From: Bordetella parapertussis
Lineage (GTDB): Bacteria > Pseudomonadota > Gammaproteobacteria > Burkholderiales > Burkholderiaceae_B
Length of the DNA stretch: 64,000 nt
NCBI GenBank assembly: GCA_945895265.1
Contig: CAMDEF010000011.1
Coordinates: 24,155-88,154 of the forward strand
Reading direction: 5' to 3'
Shown here: piece after piece, positions 33,662 through 43,645 of the stretch
How the letters are laid out: every line of letters begins with the position of its first letter
How positions within the stretch are numbered: the first letter of the stretch is position 1
Position numbers and translations under genes: made by a program
Notes under the pieces: model-generated
Seen by the model: only the letters and a program-made list of their open reading frames with translations
Told to the model about the DNA's origin: nothing
Database searches by the model: none

Positions 33662-34123
33662 CTAGCTGTTTTTAGCAGGCTCTTTATCAGCAGGCCAGTC
33701 GCGAATGTACGCCTTGAGCATTGAGTTTTCGAACTTTTGAGCCGCCGCAATGGCTTGAGCCATGTCATAAAATGAGATGACACCCAGCAACATTTCGTCC
33801 TCCATGACAGGCACATAGCGCGAGTGCTGCTCGAGCATCAGCCGCTGTACCTCAGTGGCCAAGGTGTCTGGGCTCACGCTGACTGGGTTTTGCTCCATGA
33901 TCGCACCAATGACCACATCGCCAATCGTTGCGTGGTGTTCGCTTAAATAACGAATGATTTCGCGAAACGTGAGCATGCCCACGAGCTGACCACTCTGCAT
34001 GATCACCAACGAGCCAATATCATGCGTACTCATTGTTTTAAGGGCCTGGGTGACCAAGGTTTCGGGCGTGGCGGTGAAAAGGGTGTTGCCTTTTACCTTC
34101 AGAACTTCGCTAACTTTAAGCAT
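33662..34123 (-). CDS. CBS-domain protein
   Basis: The 153-residue protein consists of two CBS domains (about residues 8-65 and 75-135): VTQALKTMSTHDIGSLVIM and VQRLMLEQHSRYVPVMEDEMLLGVISF. Pairs of CBS domains bind adenosyl ligands and usually regulate other proteins. It stands alone as a protein and overlaps the YihY gene's 3' end by eight bases, so it is translated with it. Partner unknown. Confidence 0.85.
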   Translation of the reverse strand: MLKVSEVLKVKGNTLFTATPETLVTQALKTMSTHDIGSLVIMQSGQLVGMLTFREIIRYLSEHHATIGDVVIGAIMEQNPVSVSPDTLATEVQRLMLEQHSRYVPVMEDEMLLGVISFYDMAQAIAAAQKFENSMLKAYIRDWPADKEPAKNS

Positions 34124-35429
34124 GTTTGTCTCCCGCGTTGCTGCTCACTATTCTGGATTGTAGTGGGTGAGTCACGGAGCTGTCATGGTGCTCTAAAACC
34201 TCAGTAAGAGTGGGGTCAACTTGCTGCGTGATCAGTTGGCTCAGCGCCTGAGCTAGAAACGGCTGCTCGGAGAGCTTGATTGAAGAGCGATCCAGTGCAA
34301 GCTGATCGACCAAGGGACCAAGCGTTGTGCGTTCGGGGTCGCACGCCAGCAACAAGCGTTCATTTTTTGCGCCAGGTGCGATGGCAACTAAACCCATTGC
34401 AGTTAAGCACTGTAGGCGCTCTTCAAGAACATTGAGCGGAAGGCGCAAACGCTTGATGAGCTCGGTGTTACTGCATCCTGGTGGTATGTTGCCGCGGGCT
34501 TCACTGAGGACTTTCAGCACGGATAGCGCGTCCATCAAGGCTGCACCTGGCCTGACTTTAGGATCAAGTCGCCCGAGTCGCAATAACGGTAGATTGGCAG
34601 CGACTAAGGCACCAATCAAGATGCCAAGCCAGCACAGATAGACCCAGATCAAAAAAACAGGTAACGCGGCAAAGGCCCCATAAATCATGGTGTAGGTCGA
34701 GAAGCTTGAAACGTAGTAGGCAAAACCGATCTTCATGGTCTCTAGAATGAGCGCTGAGATCACGCCGCCCACCAACGCATCGCCCCGATTGACACGAGTA
34801 TTTGGCACCACAATAAACAAGGCGGCAAAGGCGAGTGCACCCAAAAGCAAGGGCAATAGCTTCAGCGCGATTGCCAGAAAAATTGGAGCGTTTGCGAGCA
34901 AGCCTTGGGATTCACGGGTCAAAAAAGCAGTTGCGTAAAGGCTGGCGCCCGTTAATACAGGACCAAGAGTGATGACCGCCCAATAGACCAGTGCGCGGTG
35001 CGTGACGCGACGCTGCCGCTCGACTTGCCAAATGGTGTTGAGTGCCGATTCAACAGACATAATCAAAAACACAACGGTCAGCACTAAGAACCCACCGCCA
35101 ATCGCTGTCAAGCGCGAGGCTTGCGCCGCGAACTCATTGAGGTAAGTCATGATCGTGTCTGACAACGTGGGCGGCATCAGACTGTTGGTCATAAAGGCTT
35201 GAAGCGAGACACTGAACTCAGTAAATAGCGGAAACGCAGTGAAGAGCGAAAGCACCACGGCTAAGAGCGGCACAATCGAGAGCACAGTTGTAAAGGTCAG
35301 GCTCGCAGCGAGTTGTACGGCCTTGGCCTGCGTGGCGCGTTGCAGAGCCAGACTAAGGATTCGAGTCGTAGCACCAAAATATTGCGTCACGTCTTTATGT
35401 GCAAAATGTTGTTTTGCATGGGCTTGCAT
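34116..35429 (-). CDS. YihY/RbnF-type inner-membrane protein
   Basis: From ATG 35429, with GGAGG nine bases upstream, the 437-residue product has six membrane helices of the YihY family (QLAASLTFTTVLSIVPLLAVVLSLF, MIYGAFAALPVFLIWVYLCWLGILIGALVAA). About 150 cytoplasmic C-terminal residues follow, with a winged-helix-like segment. Family members were once called ribonuclease BN, but this activity is not theirs; they are membrane proteins of uncertain role. The longer frame to 35519 runs over the divergent promoter. Co-translated with the CBS protein. Confidence 0.8.
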   Translation of the reverse strand: MQAHAKQHFAHKDVTQYFGATTRILSLALQRATQAKAVQLAASLTFTTVLSIVPLLAVVLSLFTAFPLFTEFSVSLQAFMTNSLMPPTLSDTIMTYLNEFAAQASRLTAIGGGFLVLTVVFLIMSVESALNTIWQVERQRRVTHRALVYWAVITLGPVLTGASLYATAFLTRESQGLLANAPIFLAIALKLLPLLLGALAFAALFIVVPNTRVNRGDALVGGVISALILETMKIGFAYYVSSFSTYTMIYGAFAALPVFLIWVYLCWLGILIGALVAANLPLLRLGRLDPKVRPGAALMDALSVLKVLSEARGNIPPGCSNTELIKRLRLPLNVLEERLQCLTAMGLVAIAPGAKNERLLLACDPERTTLGPLVDQLALDRSSIKLSEQPFLAQALSQLITQQVDPTLTEVLEHHDSSVTHPLQSRIVSSNAGDKHA

Positions 35430-35524
35430 GCGAATCCTCCGTCTGCAGGCGATAATAGCAGCGTCACCCCCTGTAGGGCGTTTCAGTACTAAATTCTTTG
35501 CCTCACCTGAACGCAGCACACAAG

Positions 35525-35980
35525 ATGTCCGAGATTAACCATTCATCGCAGTCACCAGTTACCTTAAATGTTGCACTGCAGCGTAGTGCGACTTTGAGCT
35601 TATTCGGGCTCTTTTTTCTATGTTTACTCTGGGAGATCTGGCTGGCGCCCCTCAAACCAGGTGGCACCTTATTGTTTTTAAAAGCGCTTCCACTGGCCTT
35701 TGCGATGCGTGGCGTCTTGCGCGGCAGCCTGTATACGATCCAGTGGGCGTCTATGTTGGTGTTGCTGTACCTGATGGAGGGCGTGGTGCGGGTGATGTCT
35801 GATCCGCCTGGCCCCTCAATTATGTTGGCCTGGATCGAAATCGTCTTGGCGACCATATTCTTTTTTAGTTCGATCTTTTATGTTCGCCCAGCGAAACGCG
35901 TGGCCAAGGCTTTGCAAAAGATTGAAAAGTTAAATCAACAGACTGAAAAGTTAAATCAAAAGACTGAAAACCTCAACTAG
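35525..35980 (+). CDS. DUF2069 inner-membrane protein with heptad-repeat tail
   Basis: The 151-residue protein from ATG 35525 has four hydrophobic helices (SLFGLFFLCLLWEIWLAPL, LLFLKALPLAF, WASMLVLLYLMEGVVRVMSDP, AWIEIVLATIFFFSSIFYVRP), matching DUF2069. The C-terminus adds IEKLNQQ-TEKLNQK-TENLN, a coiled-coil-like heptad repeat encoded by 21-base tandem units that also contain the stop codon. Function unknown. It diverges from the YihY gene. Confidence 0.75.
   Translation: MSEINHSSQSPVTLNVALQRSATLSLFGLFFLCLLWEIWLAPLKPGGTLLFLKALPLAFAMRGVLRGSLYTIQWASMLVLLYLMEGVVRVMSDPPGPSIMLAWIEIVLATIFFFSSIFYVRPAKRVAKALQKIEKLNQQTEKLNQKTENLN
35921..35980 (+). repeat. 21-bp tandem repeat at 3' end of DUF2069 gene
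   Basis: Units at 35921-35941, 35942-35962 and a partial one at 35963-35980 follow the pattern AxTGAAAAGTTAAATCAAnAG. The unit length is seven codons, so each copy adds one heptad. The last copy carries the TAG stop. Confidence 0.8.
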
Positions 35981-36027
35981 TGATTGACCCTTCGTGTGTG
36001 GGGTCAATGCAAGTTCAGCCAACGTAA

Positions 36028-36133
36028 CAAGCCAAAATAGTGCTAATCAAGCCAAAATAGTGCTAATCAAGCCAAAATAGTGCTATTCAAGCCAAAATAG
36101 TGCTAATCAAGCCAAAATATTAATAGTGCTAAT
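36028..36133. repeat. 20-bp direct tandem repeat upstream of selO
   Basis: Four contiguous copies of CAAGCCAAAATAGTGCTAAT (36028-36107; the third ends in TATT) are followed by a 26-base fifth copy with an inserted TTAATA. The array ends 24 bases before the selO ATG, filling most of the gap after the DUF2069 gene. There is no spacer diversity, so it is not CRISPR. Confidence 0.9.
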
Positions 36134-36157
36134 CGCAGTTAAAACGACATCACTCTC

Positions 36158-37795
36158 ATGACTTCAGCCTCTTGTTTTGAACCCCTCGTTAAAGCAAACA
36201 CGTTTGCAAGCTTACCCTCAGATTTTTATACACGCTTGCCCACGACACCGCTCACGGCACCTCGCTTGGTGCACGTCAGCGGTGAGGTTGCTGCATTGTT
36301 GGGGTTGCCCCCTCAAGCGCTTGCTACGCAAGAGTTTCTGGATGTGGTCAGCGGCACCACGCCAATGCCGGGTGGCGACACCATGGCGGCTGTGTACAGC
36401 GGGCACCAGTTTGGGGTATGGGCCGGTCAGTTAGGCGACGGGCGTGCCCACTTGTTGGGTGAGATCCAAGGGCCAGATGGCAGTTTTGAAGTGCAACTGA
36501 AGGGCGCCGGCATGACACCCTACTCGCGTATGGGCGATGGGCGGGCGGTCTTGCGCTCGTCGGTGCGAGAGTATTTAGCGAGCCACGCGATGCGTGGGCT
36601 TGGCATCGCGACAACGCAGGCGCTATCGCTTGTGTCTGCACGTAATCCTGTCAGACGCGAAACCCTTGAAACGGCGGCGGTCGTGGCGCGAGTGGCACCA
36701 AGCTTTATCCGCTTTGGTTCGTTTGAGCACTGGGCTGCGCGCAGGCGACCCGACTTGCTGCGCACCTTGGCCGATTACGTGATCGACCGGTTTTACCCTG
36801 AGTGCCGTGACGCGAGTCACTCTAGCACTGCAGGCCAAACCAGAATTCTAGTTGATACGAGCACTGTGGGTGATACCAGCACTGTAGGTGAGATTAGCAC
36901 CACAGGTGATACCACCACGGCCAAAGACTACGAGCCTTACGTGCAATTGCTGCGTGCAGTCGTGCGGCGCACGGCGACGCTCATGGCAAGTTGGCAAGTT
37001 GTGGGCTTTTGTCATGGCGTGATGAACACAGACAACATGTCGATTTTGGGGCTCACCCTTGACTACGGCCCATATGGTTTCATGGATGGCTTTGATGCCA
37101 AGCATATTTGTAATCACACCGACAGCGGCGGTCGCTACGCCTGGCATGCTCAACCCGCGGTGGCGCACTGGAATCTCTATCAACTCGCGAATAGCCTGCA
37201 CGAAATCGTACCCGAAGCCGAGCCTCTGAAAGCGGCGCTTGATGAATATGAAGCGTGTTTTCTGGGCGCTATGCAGGCTCGTATGAGCCAAAAGTTAGGC
37301 TTAAGCGCTTGGCAGGCAGGTGATGAAACGCTGATCGATGACCTTTGGAGTCTCATGCAAGCCAGTCATGCTGACTTTACGCTAACCTTTAGGCAACTGG
37401 CTTACGCGCCGGGTCTGACGCAAGCCTCGCAAGAGCAAATTGAGCACGACTTGGGCGGCACGGTGAACGCCAACCTACTGCCTTTTGTGGATTTGTTTGT
37501 GGATCGCGTGGGCGCGCAAGCCTGGCTCAACCGCTATAGCGCTCGTTTGGGTTCGGATCCCACCAAGAATTGGCAAGAGCGGGTTGCCGGTATGCTGGCG
37601 GTGAACCCACTCTATGTGCTGCGTAATCACATCGCGCAGCAGGCGATTGAAGCGGCAGAGAAGGGCGACTTCGGCGAAGTGCAGCGTCAGTACGAGCTTT
37701 TACGCGACCCGTTTAGCGCGCGGGCGGGTCTAGAGGCGTATGCCGCTGCGCCACCGGCTGGGGCACCGCATTTAGAGGTGAGTTGCTCTTCGTGA
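36158..37795 (+). CDS. selO: protein adenylyltransferase SelO (YdiU)
   Basis: The 545-residue pseudokinase-fold enzyme transfers AMP from ATP to Ser/Thr/Tyr of target proteins. GHQFGVWAGQLGDGRAHLLGE, QLKGAGMTPYSRMGDGRAVLRSSVREYLAS, GFCHGVMNTDNMSILG and DYGPYGFMDGF are characteristic. A variable loop near residue 230 contains four 6-residue repeats (DTSTVG-type). The usual C-terminal selenocysteine/cysteine motif position ends here in EVSCSS, so a penultimate-type Cys is kept but Sec is not. Transcribed from just after a 20-bp tandem array. Confidence 0.9.
   Translation: MTSASCFEPLVKANTFASLPSDFYTRLPTTPLTAPRLVHVSGEVAALLGLPPQALATQEFLDVVSGTTPMPGGDTMAAVYSGHQFGVWAGQLGDGRAHLLGEIQGPDGSFEVQLKGAGMTPYSRMGDGRAVLRSSVREYLASHAMRGLGIATTQALSLVSARNPVRRETLETAAVVARVAPSFIRFGSFEHWAARRRPDLLRTLADYVIDRFYPECRDASHSSTAGQTRILVDTSTVGDTSTVGEISTTGDTTTAKDYEPYVQLLRAVVRRTATLMASWQVVGFCHGVMNTDNMSILGLTLDYGPYGFMDGFDAKHICNHTDSGGRYAWHAQPAVAHWNLYQLANSLHEIVPEAEPLKAALDEYEACFLGAMQARMSQKLGLSAWQAGDETLIDDLWSLMQASHADFTLTFRQLAYAPGLTQASQEQIEHDLGGTVNANLLPFVDLFVDRVGAQAWLNRYSARLGSDPTKNWQERVAGMLAVNPLYVLRNHIAQQAIEAAEKGDFGEVQRQYELLRDPFSARAGLEAYAAAPPAGAPHLEVSCSS
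36854..36925 (+). repeat. 18-bp in-frame tandem repeat in selO
   Basis: Four units of 18 bases (36854, 36872, 36890, 36908) encode DTSTVG, DTSTVG, EISTTG and DTTTAK. They lie in a loop between conserved SelO segments and keep the frame. The first two units differ at only two bases, indicating fairly recent duplication. Confidence 0.8.
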
Positions 37796-37917
37796 GACGC
37801 CGCGTTTAGAGGTCAATGACTCTGAGTGATGCAATAATGTCATTTTGAAGGTTGCTATGTCCCGTCAACGGGGCAGACCCGACCCGACTCTGCTCATTTT
37901 TTCGGTACTTGTCGCCT

Positions 37918-38976
37918 ATGTCTGGTAATACGCTCGGTACGCTATTTTGTGTGACTAACTTTGGTGAGTCACATGGCCCCGCAATCGGCTGTGTGGTCGA
38001 TGGGTGCCCTCCCGGCCTGGCGCTTTGCGAACAAGATATTCAAGTTGAACTTGATCGTCGTCGCCCTGGTACCTCACGGCACGTGACGCAGCGCCAAGAG
38101 GCCGATCAGGTTGAAATTTTGTCTGGGGTCTATGAAGGCAAAACCACCGGTACACCGATCGCGCTGTTAATTCGTAACGTTGATGCACGTAGTAAAGACT
38201 ACAGCGCCATTGCCGATACGTTTAGGCCTGGGCATGCTGATTTTACCTATTTCAATAAGTACGGCGCGCGCGACCCGCGTGGCGGTGGTCGTTCGTCGGC
38301 CCGGTTAACGGCTCCCACAGTGGCTGCCGGAGCAATCGCAAAAAAATGGCTGTCTGAGCACGCTGGGATCAAGGTGCGGGGCTACATGAGTCAGCTAGGC
38401 CCGATAGTGATGCCTTTTGTCAGTTGGGATCACGTTTCGAATAATCCGTTTTATGCCGCCAATGACACCAGCACGCCTGAACTCGAGGCCTATATGGATC
38501 AGTTACGTCGCGATGGGGATTCGGTTGGCGCTCGAATCGAAGTGGTCGCCGAAGGCTTGCCTGCAGGTTGGGGCGAACCCATCTATGACCGGTTAGACGC
38601 AGACATTGCCTACGCGATGATGGGTTTAAATGCCGTGAAAGGCGTTGAGATCGGCGCCGGCTTCAAAAGCGTTGAGCAGCGCGGCTCTGAGCATGGCGAC
38701 GAGATTACGTCAGACGGTTTTTTAACCAACAATGCCGGTGGTGTGCTGGGTGGGATCTCAACGGGGCAGCCAATTACGGTGAGCCTGGCGATTAAGCCAA
38801 CCTCAAGTATTCGGACTGAGCGCCGCTCAATTGACCGGGCCGGCAACCCAGTCATGGTGCAAACCCTAGGTCGCCACGATCCGTGTGTGGGGATTCGGGC
38901 GACACCGATTGCCGAAGCCTTGCTAGCCTTAATTTTGATCGATCATGCTTTGCGGCACCGTGCGCAGTGCGGGTAA
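37918..38976 (+). CDS. aroC: chorismate synthase
   Basis: From [20 protein letters not shown] at 37918 the 352-residue enzyme converts EPSP to chorismate with reduced [66 protein letters not shown] and [16 protein letters not shown] are the diagnostic segments. The frame is open upstream to 37852, but those residues are not part of the family. It is followed by the leu genes after a 136-base gap. Confidence 0.95.
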   Translation: MSGNTLGTLFCVTNFGESHGPAIGCVVDGCPPGLALCEQDIQVELDRRRPGTSRHVTQRQEADQVEILSGVYEGKTTGTPIALLIRNVDARSKDYSAIADTFRPGHADFTYFNKYGARDPRGGGRSSARLTAPTVAAGAIAKKWLSEHAGIKVRGYMSQLGPIVMPFVSWDHVSNNPFYAANDTSTPELEAYMDQLRRDGDSVGARIEVVAEGLPAGWGEPIYDRLDADIAYAMMGLNAVKGVEIGAGFKSVEQRGSEHGDEITSDGFLTNNAGGVLGGISTGQPITVSLAIKPTSSIRTERRSIDRAGNPVMVQTLGRHDPCVGIRATPIAEALLALILIDHALRHRAQCG

Positions 38977-39112
38977 GGTTAAAAATGCCCTAGTTCTGGT
39001 CAGGTTAGCAGCCTGTTTGACGGCCACTAGCCGCCAGTCGCTAGCGATAAGGTTGGCTATGGCATAATCAAGGGCTACCCTTTTACAACGTGTGTTTCGC
39101 AGATCCAACGTC

Positions 39113-40522
39113 ATGAAAAAAACTCTATACGACAAGCTTTGGGACGCCCATGTGGTTCACCAAGAACCAGATGGCACCGCAATTTTGTACATCGACCGTC
39201 ACTTGTTGCACGAGGTCACAAGCCCACAGGCTTTTGAGGGCCTTGACTTGGCCGGTCGCCCGCTTTGGCGTCTGAATGCTAATTTGGCGGTGGCAGATCA
39301 CAACGTGCCCACGGTGGCGCGTGATCGTGCCCAAGGGATCACTGACCCAATATCAAAATTACAAGTCGATACGCTTGACGCAAACTGCGTCAAGCATAAC
39401 GTGATCGAATTTCGCATGAACGATTTGCGTCAAGGTATTGTTCACGTGATCGGGCCTGAGCAAGGTGCAACGTTACCCGGCATGACTGTGGTGTGCGGCG
39501 ACTCGCATACCAGCACACATGGCGCGTTTGGTGCCTTGGCCTTTGGTATCGGCACCTCTGAAGTCGAACACGTGATGGCTACGCAAACACTGCAAGCCAA
39601 GAAAAACAAAAACATGTTGGTGCGTGTTGAGGGTACCTTGCCGATTGGCTGTACTGCAAAAGACGTGATCCTGTATGTGATTGGTCAAATTGGTACCGCC
39701 GGTGGCACAGGTCACGCGATTGAATTTGCAGGCAGCACGATTCGCGGCTTGTCGATGGAAGGCCGCATGACCGTGTGCAACATGGCGATTGAAGCCGGTG
39801 CACGTTCGGGCATGGTGGCAGTTGACCAAAAAACGATTGATTACTGTGCGGGTCGTCCGTTCTCGCCTAGCGGCGCGCTGTGGGATGCTGCGGTTGCCTA
39901 CTGGAAAACCTTGCATACCGACGAAGGCGCCTTTTTTGATCGAGTCGTTGAGATCGATGCTCGCCAAATTGTGCCTCAAGTAACTTGGGGCACGTCACCA
40001 GAAATGGTATTACCCGTCACTGGGCGCGTGCCTGATCCCGATCGCGAAAAAGATGACATGCGCCGCGAAGGTATGGAGCGTGCGTTGGTCTACATGGGTT
40101 TGAAGCCCAACACACTGATTGAAGATATCAAGATCGATCGCGTGTTTATCGGATCTTGCACCAACTCGCGTATTGAAGATTTGCGCGCGGCTGCAGTCGT
40201 TGCGCGCGGTCGTAAGGTCGCGAGCAATGTGCGTCAGGCGCTTGTGGTGGCTGGCTCGGGCCTAGTCAAAGCACAAGCCGAGCGCGAAGGCTTAGACAAG
40301 ATTTTTATCGAGGCAGGTTTTGAATGGCGTGAGCCAGGCTGCTCAATGTGCTTGGCCATGAATGCCGATCGCATTGAACCCGGCGAGCGTTGCGCCTCGA
40401 CTTCAAACCGAAATTTTGAAGGTCGCCAAGGGCAGGGTGGTCGCACCCATCTCGTGAGTCCGGCTATGGCAGCAGCTGCCGCCGTGTCGGGTCATTTTGT
40501 TGACGTACGTAACCTCCGGTAA
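39113..40522 (+). CDS. leuC: 3-isopropylmalate dehydratase large subunit
   Basis: The 469-residue aconitase-family subunit starts at ATG 39113. The 4Fe-4S cysteines are in VCGDSHT-type, [16 protein letters not shown] and CSMCLAMN segments. With LeuD it isomerises 2-isopropylmalate to 3-isopropylmalate in leucine synthesis. leuD starts five bases downstream. leuA is not in this window. Confidence 0.95.
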   Translation: MKKTLYDKLWDAHVVHQEPDGTAILYIDRHLLHEVTSPQAFEGLDLAGRPLWRLNANLAVADHNVPTVARDRAQGITDPISKLQVDTLDANCVKHNVIEFRMNDLRQGIVHVIGPEQGATLPGMTVVCGDSHTSTHGAFGALAFGIGTSEVEHVMATQTLQAKKNKNMLVRVEGTLPIGCTAKDVILYVIGQIGTAGGTGHAIEFAGSTIRGLSMEGRMTVCNMAIEAGARSGMVAVDQKTIDYCAGRPFSPSGALWDAAVAYWKTLHTDEGAFFDRVVEIDARQIVPQVTWGTSPEMVLPVTGRVPDPDREKDDMRREGMERALVYMGLKPNTLIEDIKIDRVFIGSCTNSRIEDLRAAAVVARGRKVASNVRQALVVAGSGLVKAQAEREGLDKIFIEAGFEWREPGCSMCLAMNADRIEPGERCASTSNRNFEGRQGQGGRTHLVSPAMAAAAAVSGHFVDVRNLR

Positions 40523-40527
40523 ATATC

Positions 40528-41184
40528 ATGGATTCATTCATCACGCATCAAGGTTTGGTTGCTCCGCTCGATCGCGAAAACGTCGATACAGATCTGATCA
40601 TTCCAAAGCAGTTTCTGAAGTCAATCAAACGCACTGGCTTTGGCCCAAACTTGTTTGACGAGATCCGTTATCTGGATCATGGTGAGCCTGGGATGGACAA
40701 CTCCAAGCGTCCGTTGAACCCAGAATTTATTTTGAACCACTCACGCTATCAAGGTGCTTCGATTTTGTTGGGTCGTAAAAACTTTGGCTGCGGCTCAAGC
40801 CGCGAGCATGCCCCCTGGGCGCTGGCGCAATACGGTTTTCGCGCGGTGATTGCCCCATCATTTGCCGACATCTTTTTTAACAATAGCTACAAGACAGGCT
40901 TCTTGCCAATCGTGTTGTCTGAGTTGCAAATCTCGCGCCTGTTTGACGAGGTGCGTGGCTTTGTGGGCTACAAGCTAACAATCGATCTTGAAAAACAAGT
41001 CGTGATTGCACCTGACGGTCGTGCGATGGATTTTGATATCACCGCGCATCGCAAATATTGCATGATCAATGGCTTAGATGAAATTGGTTTGACCTTGCGT
41101 CAGGCCGATAAGATTCGTACCTTTGAGGCCGAGCGCCTCGCCCGCCATCCGTGGTTGGATGTTCAACCAATCGGTGCACGTTAA
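40528..41184 (+). CDS. leuD: 3-isopropylmalate dehydratase small subunit
   Basis: The 218-residue swivel-domain subunit has [32 protein letters not shown] and [12 protein letters not shown], typical of the proteobacterial LeuD. It lies between leuC and leuB, with a strong hairpin in the following gap. The length is as expected. Confidence 0.95.
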   Translation: MDSFITHQGLVAPLDRENVDTDLIIPKQFLKSIKRTGFGPNLFDEIRYLDHGEPGMDNSKRPLNPEFILNHSRYQGASILLGRKNFGCGSSREHAPWALAQYGFRAVIAPSFADIFFNNSYKTGFLPIVLSELQISRLFDEVRGFVGYKLTIDLEKQVVIAPDGRAMDFDITAHRKYCMINGLDEIGLTLRQADKIRTFEAERLARHPWLDVQPIGAR

Positions 41185-41197
41185 TTGACTTAGACGT

Positions 41198-41217
41198 TGG
41201 GCCGGTTTACCGGCCCA
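41198..41217 (+). terminator. hairpin between leuD and leuB
   Basis: TGGGCCGG (41198-41205), loop TTTA, CCGGCCCA (41210-41217) form a perfect 8-bp GC-rich stem followed by TTACTTTT. It is an intraoperonic hairpin that could be a partial terminator or an mRNA-stabilising element tuning leuB. The T-run is weak, so full termination is unlikely. Confidence 0.45.
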
Positions 41218-41238
41218 TTACTTTTGGATTAGAACGAC

Positions 41239-42315
41239 ATGACGCAAAAAATTGCAGTATTGCCAGGCGACGGAATCGGCGCCGAAATTATCGAACAAGC
41301 GGTTCGCGTGTTGAGCGCGCTTAAGTTGCCCCTTGAAATTAGTCATGCCCCAGTAGGCGGCACCGCCTACGACCTACACGGCCATCCGTTGCCACCAGCT
41401 ACCTTGAAACTCGCACAAGAATCAAACGCGGTATTGTTTGGCGCTGTGGGCGACTGGAAATACGACAAACTGCCTCGCGAGCATCGCCCCGAGCAGGCGA
41501 TTTTGGGGCTGCGTAAGGCGCTCGGTTTGTTCGCGAACTTTCGCCCAGCGATTTTGTATCCTGAGTTAGCCAACGCGTCATCTTTAAAGCCCGAAATCGT
41601 CTCTGGCCTAGATATTTTGATTTTGCGCGAGCTGACGGGCGATATTTATTTTGGTTCACCCCGTGGCGTGCGCGTGGCCCCTGACGGCCCGTTTGCAGGT
41701 GCGCGTGAAGGCTTTGACACGATGCGTTATGCCGAACCTGAAATTCGCCGCATTGCACATTTGGGTTTTCAGGCAGCTCTGAAGCGTCAACGTCGCTTGT
41801 GCAGCGTTGACAAGGCCAACGTGCTTGAAACCTCGCAACTCTGGCGCGATATCGTGACCGAGATCGGCAAAGAGTATCCGGATGTTGCGTTGTCGCACAT
41901 GTATGTTGACAACGCTGCAATGCAGTTGGTGCGCGCGCCGCGTGACTTTGACGTGATTGTGACGGGCAATCTGTTTGGTGACATTCTGTCTGATGAGGCG
42001 TCGATGCTGACGGGTTCAATCGGCATGCTGCCCTCGGCCTCGCTCAACGCCTCAGGTCAGGGCTTGTATGAACCGAGCCATGGCTCGGCCCCTGACATTG
42101 CCGGTAAAGGCGTTGCAAACCCCTTGGCTACGATCTTGTCTGCAGCGATGATGTTGCGCTACTCGCTTGATCAAGCCGCGCAGGCTGATCGTATCGAGCA
42201 AGCTGTTCGTCGTGTGCTTCAGCAAGGGTTACGCACCGCCGATATTTACGAGCCAGGCACAACTAAAGTTGGTACTGTAGCGATGGGCGATGCTGTTTTG
42301 AAGGCTTTAGGGTAA
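41239..42315 (+). CDS. leuB: 3-isopropylmalate dehydrogenase
   Basis: The 358-residue NAD-dependent enzyme oxidatively decarboxylates 3-isopropylmalate. [69 protein letters not shown] and [15 protein letters not shown] are the family motifs, including the Mg-binding aspartates. Third gene of the leuCDB cluster, after a hairpin. Confidence 0.95.
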   Translation: MTQKIAVLPGDGIGAEIIEQAVRVLSALKLPLEISHAPVGGTAYDLHGHPLPPATLKLAQESNAVLFGAVGDWKYDKLPREHRPEQAILGLRKALGLFANFRPAILYPELANASSLKPEIVSGLDILILRELTGDIYFGSPRGVRVAPDGPFAGAREGFDTMRYAEPEIRRIAHLGFQAALKRQRRLCSVDKANVLETSQLWRDIVTEIGKEYPDVALSHMYVDNAAMQLVRAPRDFDVIVTGNLFGDILSDEASMLTGSIGMLPSASLNASGQGLYEPSHGSAPDIAGKGVANPLATILSAAMMLRYSLDQAAQADRIEQAVRRVLQQGLRTADIYEPGTTKVGTVAMGDAVLKALG

Positions 42316-42500
42316 TCGGGTGACTTTAGCCTTCGCTCGACAGAGCGGGCTAGGCAGGCGAGTCATCTGGATGTTTGACCAGAGCCACTCGCAGGCGGCG
42401 TAAGCGAGTCTAAGGTGGGGTAATAACCTTGGTGTTAACATAGACCCTAAGTGCATAGACTCTAAGTGCACGTATTTAAACGATTTTTTGGTTTTTAACG

Positions 42501-43628
42501 ATGAAACAGTCTGTTGGGTTAGTGGGTTGGCGCGGGATGGTGGGCTCTGTGCTCATGCAACGCATGCGCGACGAGGGTGATTTTGCCTTGATCGACCCGG
42601 TCTTTTTTTCAACAAGCAATGCGGGTGGTCGTGCGCCTGAGTGGGTCGGTGCCACCGCCTTGCAAAATGCCTTCGACATCGACGTCTTAAAAAAACTTCC
42701 AATTATCCTGACCGCGCAGGGCGGCGACTATACCAGCGAGGTCTATCCCAAACTGCGCGCAGCGGGTTGGACGGGTACTTGGATTGATGCTGCAAGCACG
42801 CTGCGCATGAATGATGACGCCATCATCGTACTCGATCCCGTGAATCGCCCAGTGATTGACGCGGCGCTCAAGCGTGGCGTACGAAATTTTATTGGTGGTA
42901 ATTGCACCGTTAGTTGCATGTTGATGGGCTTGGCCGGTTTGTTTAATCAAGGTTTGGTGCAGTGGATGACCAGCATGACTTACCAAGCTGCCTCTGGCGG
43001 GGGCGCGCAGCACATGCGTGAATTGCTCACGCAGTTTGGTTTGCTTAATGGGTCGGTTAAAGCCCAACTCGATGACCCCGCTTCAGCGATTCTTGACATT
43101 GACCGCAGCGTGCTGGCTTTACAGCAAAGTGGCAAGTTACCGACTGAGCACTTTGGGATTCCTTTAGCAGGTAACCTGATCCCTTGGATTGATAAAGACT
43201 TGGGCAACGGGATGTCGCGCGAAGAATGGAAAGGCGAGGCTGAAACCAACAAGATTTTGGGTCGTGGTGAAGGTTTTGGCTCAACCCCGATTCCGATTGA
43301 TGGTTTGTGCGTTCGTATTGGCGCGATGCGTTGCCATAGTCAGGCGCTCACCATTAAGCTCACTCGAGATCTGCCCATTGACGAGATTTCCGATATTGTC
43401 AAAAACGGTACGGCTTGGGCTAAGGTCGTGGCGAACACTAAAGACGCTACGCTAGAAGGATTGTCACCCGTTGCAGTCACGGGTAGGCTTGATATTCCCG
43501 TTGGACGTATGCGCAAGCTATCAATGGGCCCTGAGTATCTGGGTGCCTTTACAGTTGGTGATCAACTGTTGTGGGGTGCGGCCGAACCCTTACGCAGAAT
43601 GTTGCGTATTTCGTTGGGCGAACTTTAA
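42501..43628 (+). CDS. asd: aspartate-semialdehyde dehydrogenase
   Basis: The 375-residue enzyme reduces aspartyl phosphate on the way to lysine, threonine and methionine. [17 protein letters not shown] binds [16 protein letters not shown] holds the catalytic Cys, and [16 protein letters not shown] the conserved His. This is the Gram-negative form. It is followed by fimV after 17 bases, the usual Burkholderiales order. Confidence 0.95.
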   Translation: MKQSVGLVGWRGMVGSVLMQRMRDEGDFALIDPVFFSTSNAGGRAPEWVGATALQNAFDIDVLKKLPIILTAQGGDYTSEVYPKLRAAGWTGTWIDAASTLRMNDDAIIVLDPVNRPVIDAALKRGVRNFIGGNCTVSCMLMGLAGLFNQGLVQWMTSMTYQAASGGGAQHMRELLTQFGLLNGSVKAQLDDPASAILDIDRSVLALQQSGKLPTEHFGIPLAGNLIPWIDKDLGNGMSREEWKGEAETNKILGRGEGFGSTPIPIDGLCVRIGAMRCHSQALTIKLTRDLPIDEISDIVKNGTAWAKVVANTKDATLEGLSPVAVTGRLDIPVGRMRKLSMGPEYLGAFTVGDQLLWGAAEPLRRMLRISLGEL

Positions 43629-43645
43629 GTCAATGGAGTGTTGTG

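Noticed and set aside
36028..36133. Regular 20-bp repeats considered as a CRISPR array
   Set aside because: Units are contiguous with no spacers and no cas genes nearby; it is a simple tandem repeat.
39473..39979. 168-residue minus-strand frame inside leuC
   Set aside because: It is a codon-bias shadow of leuC with His/Arg-rich random composition.
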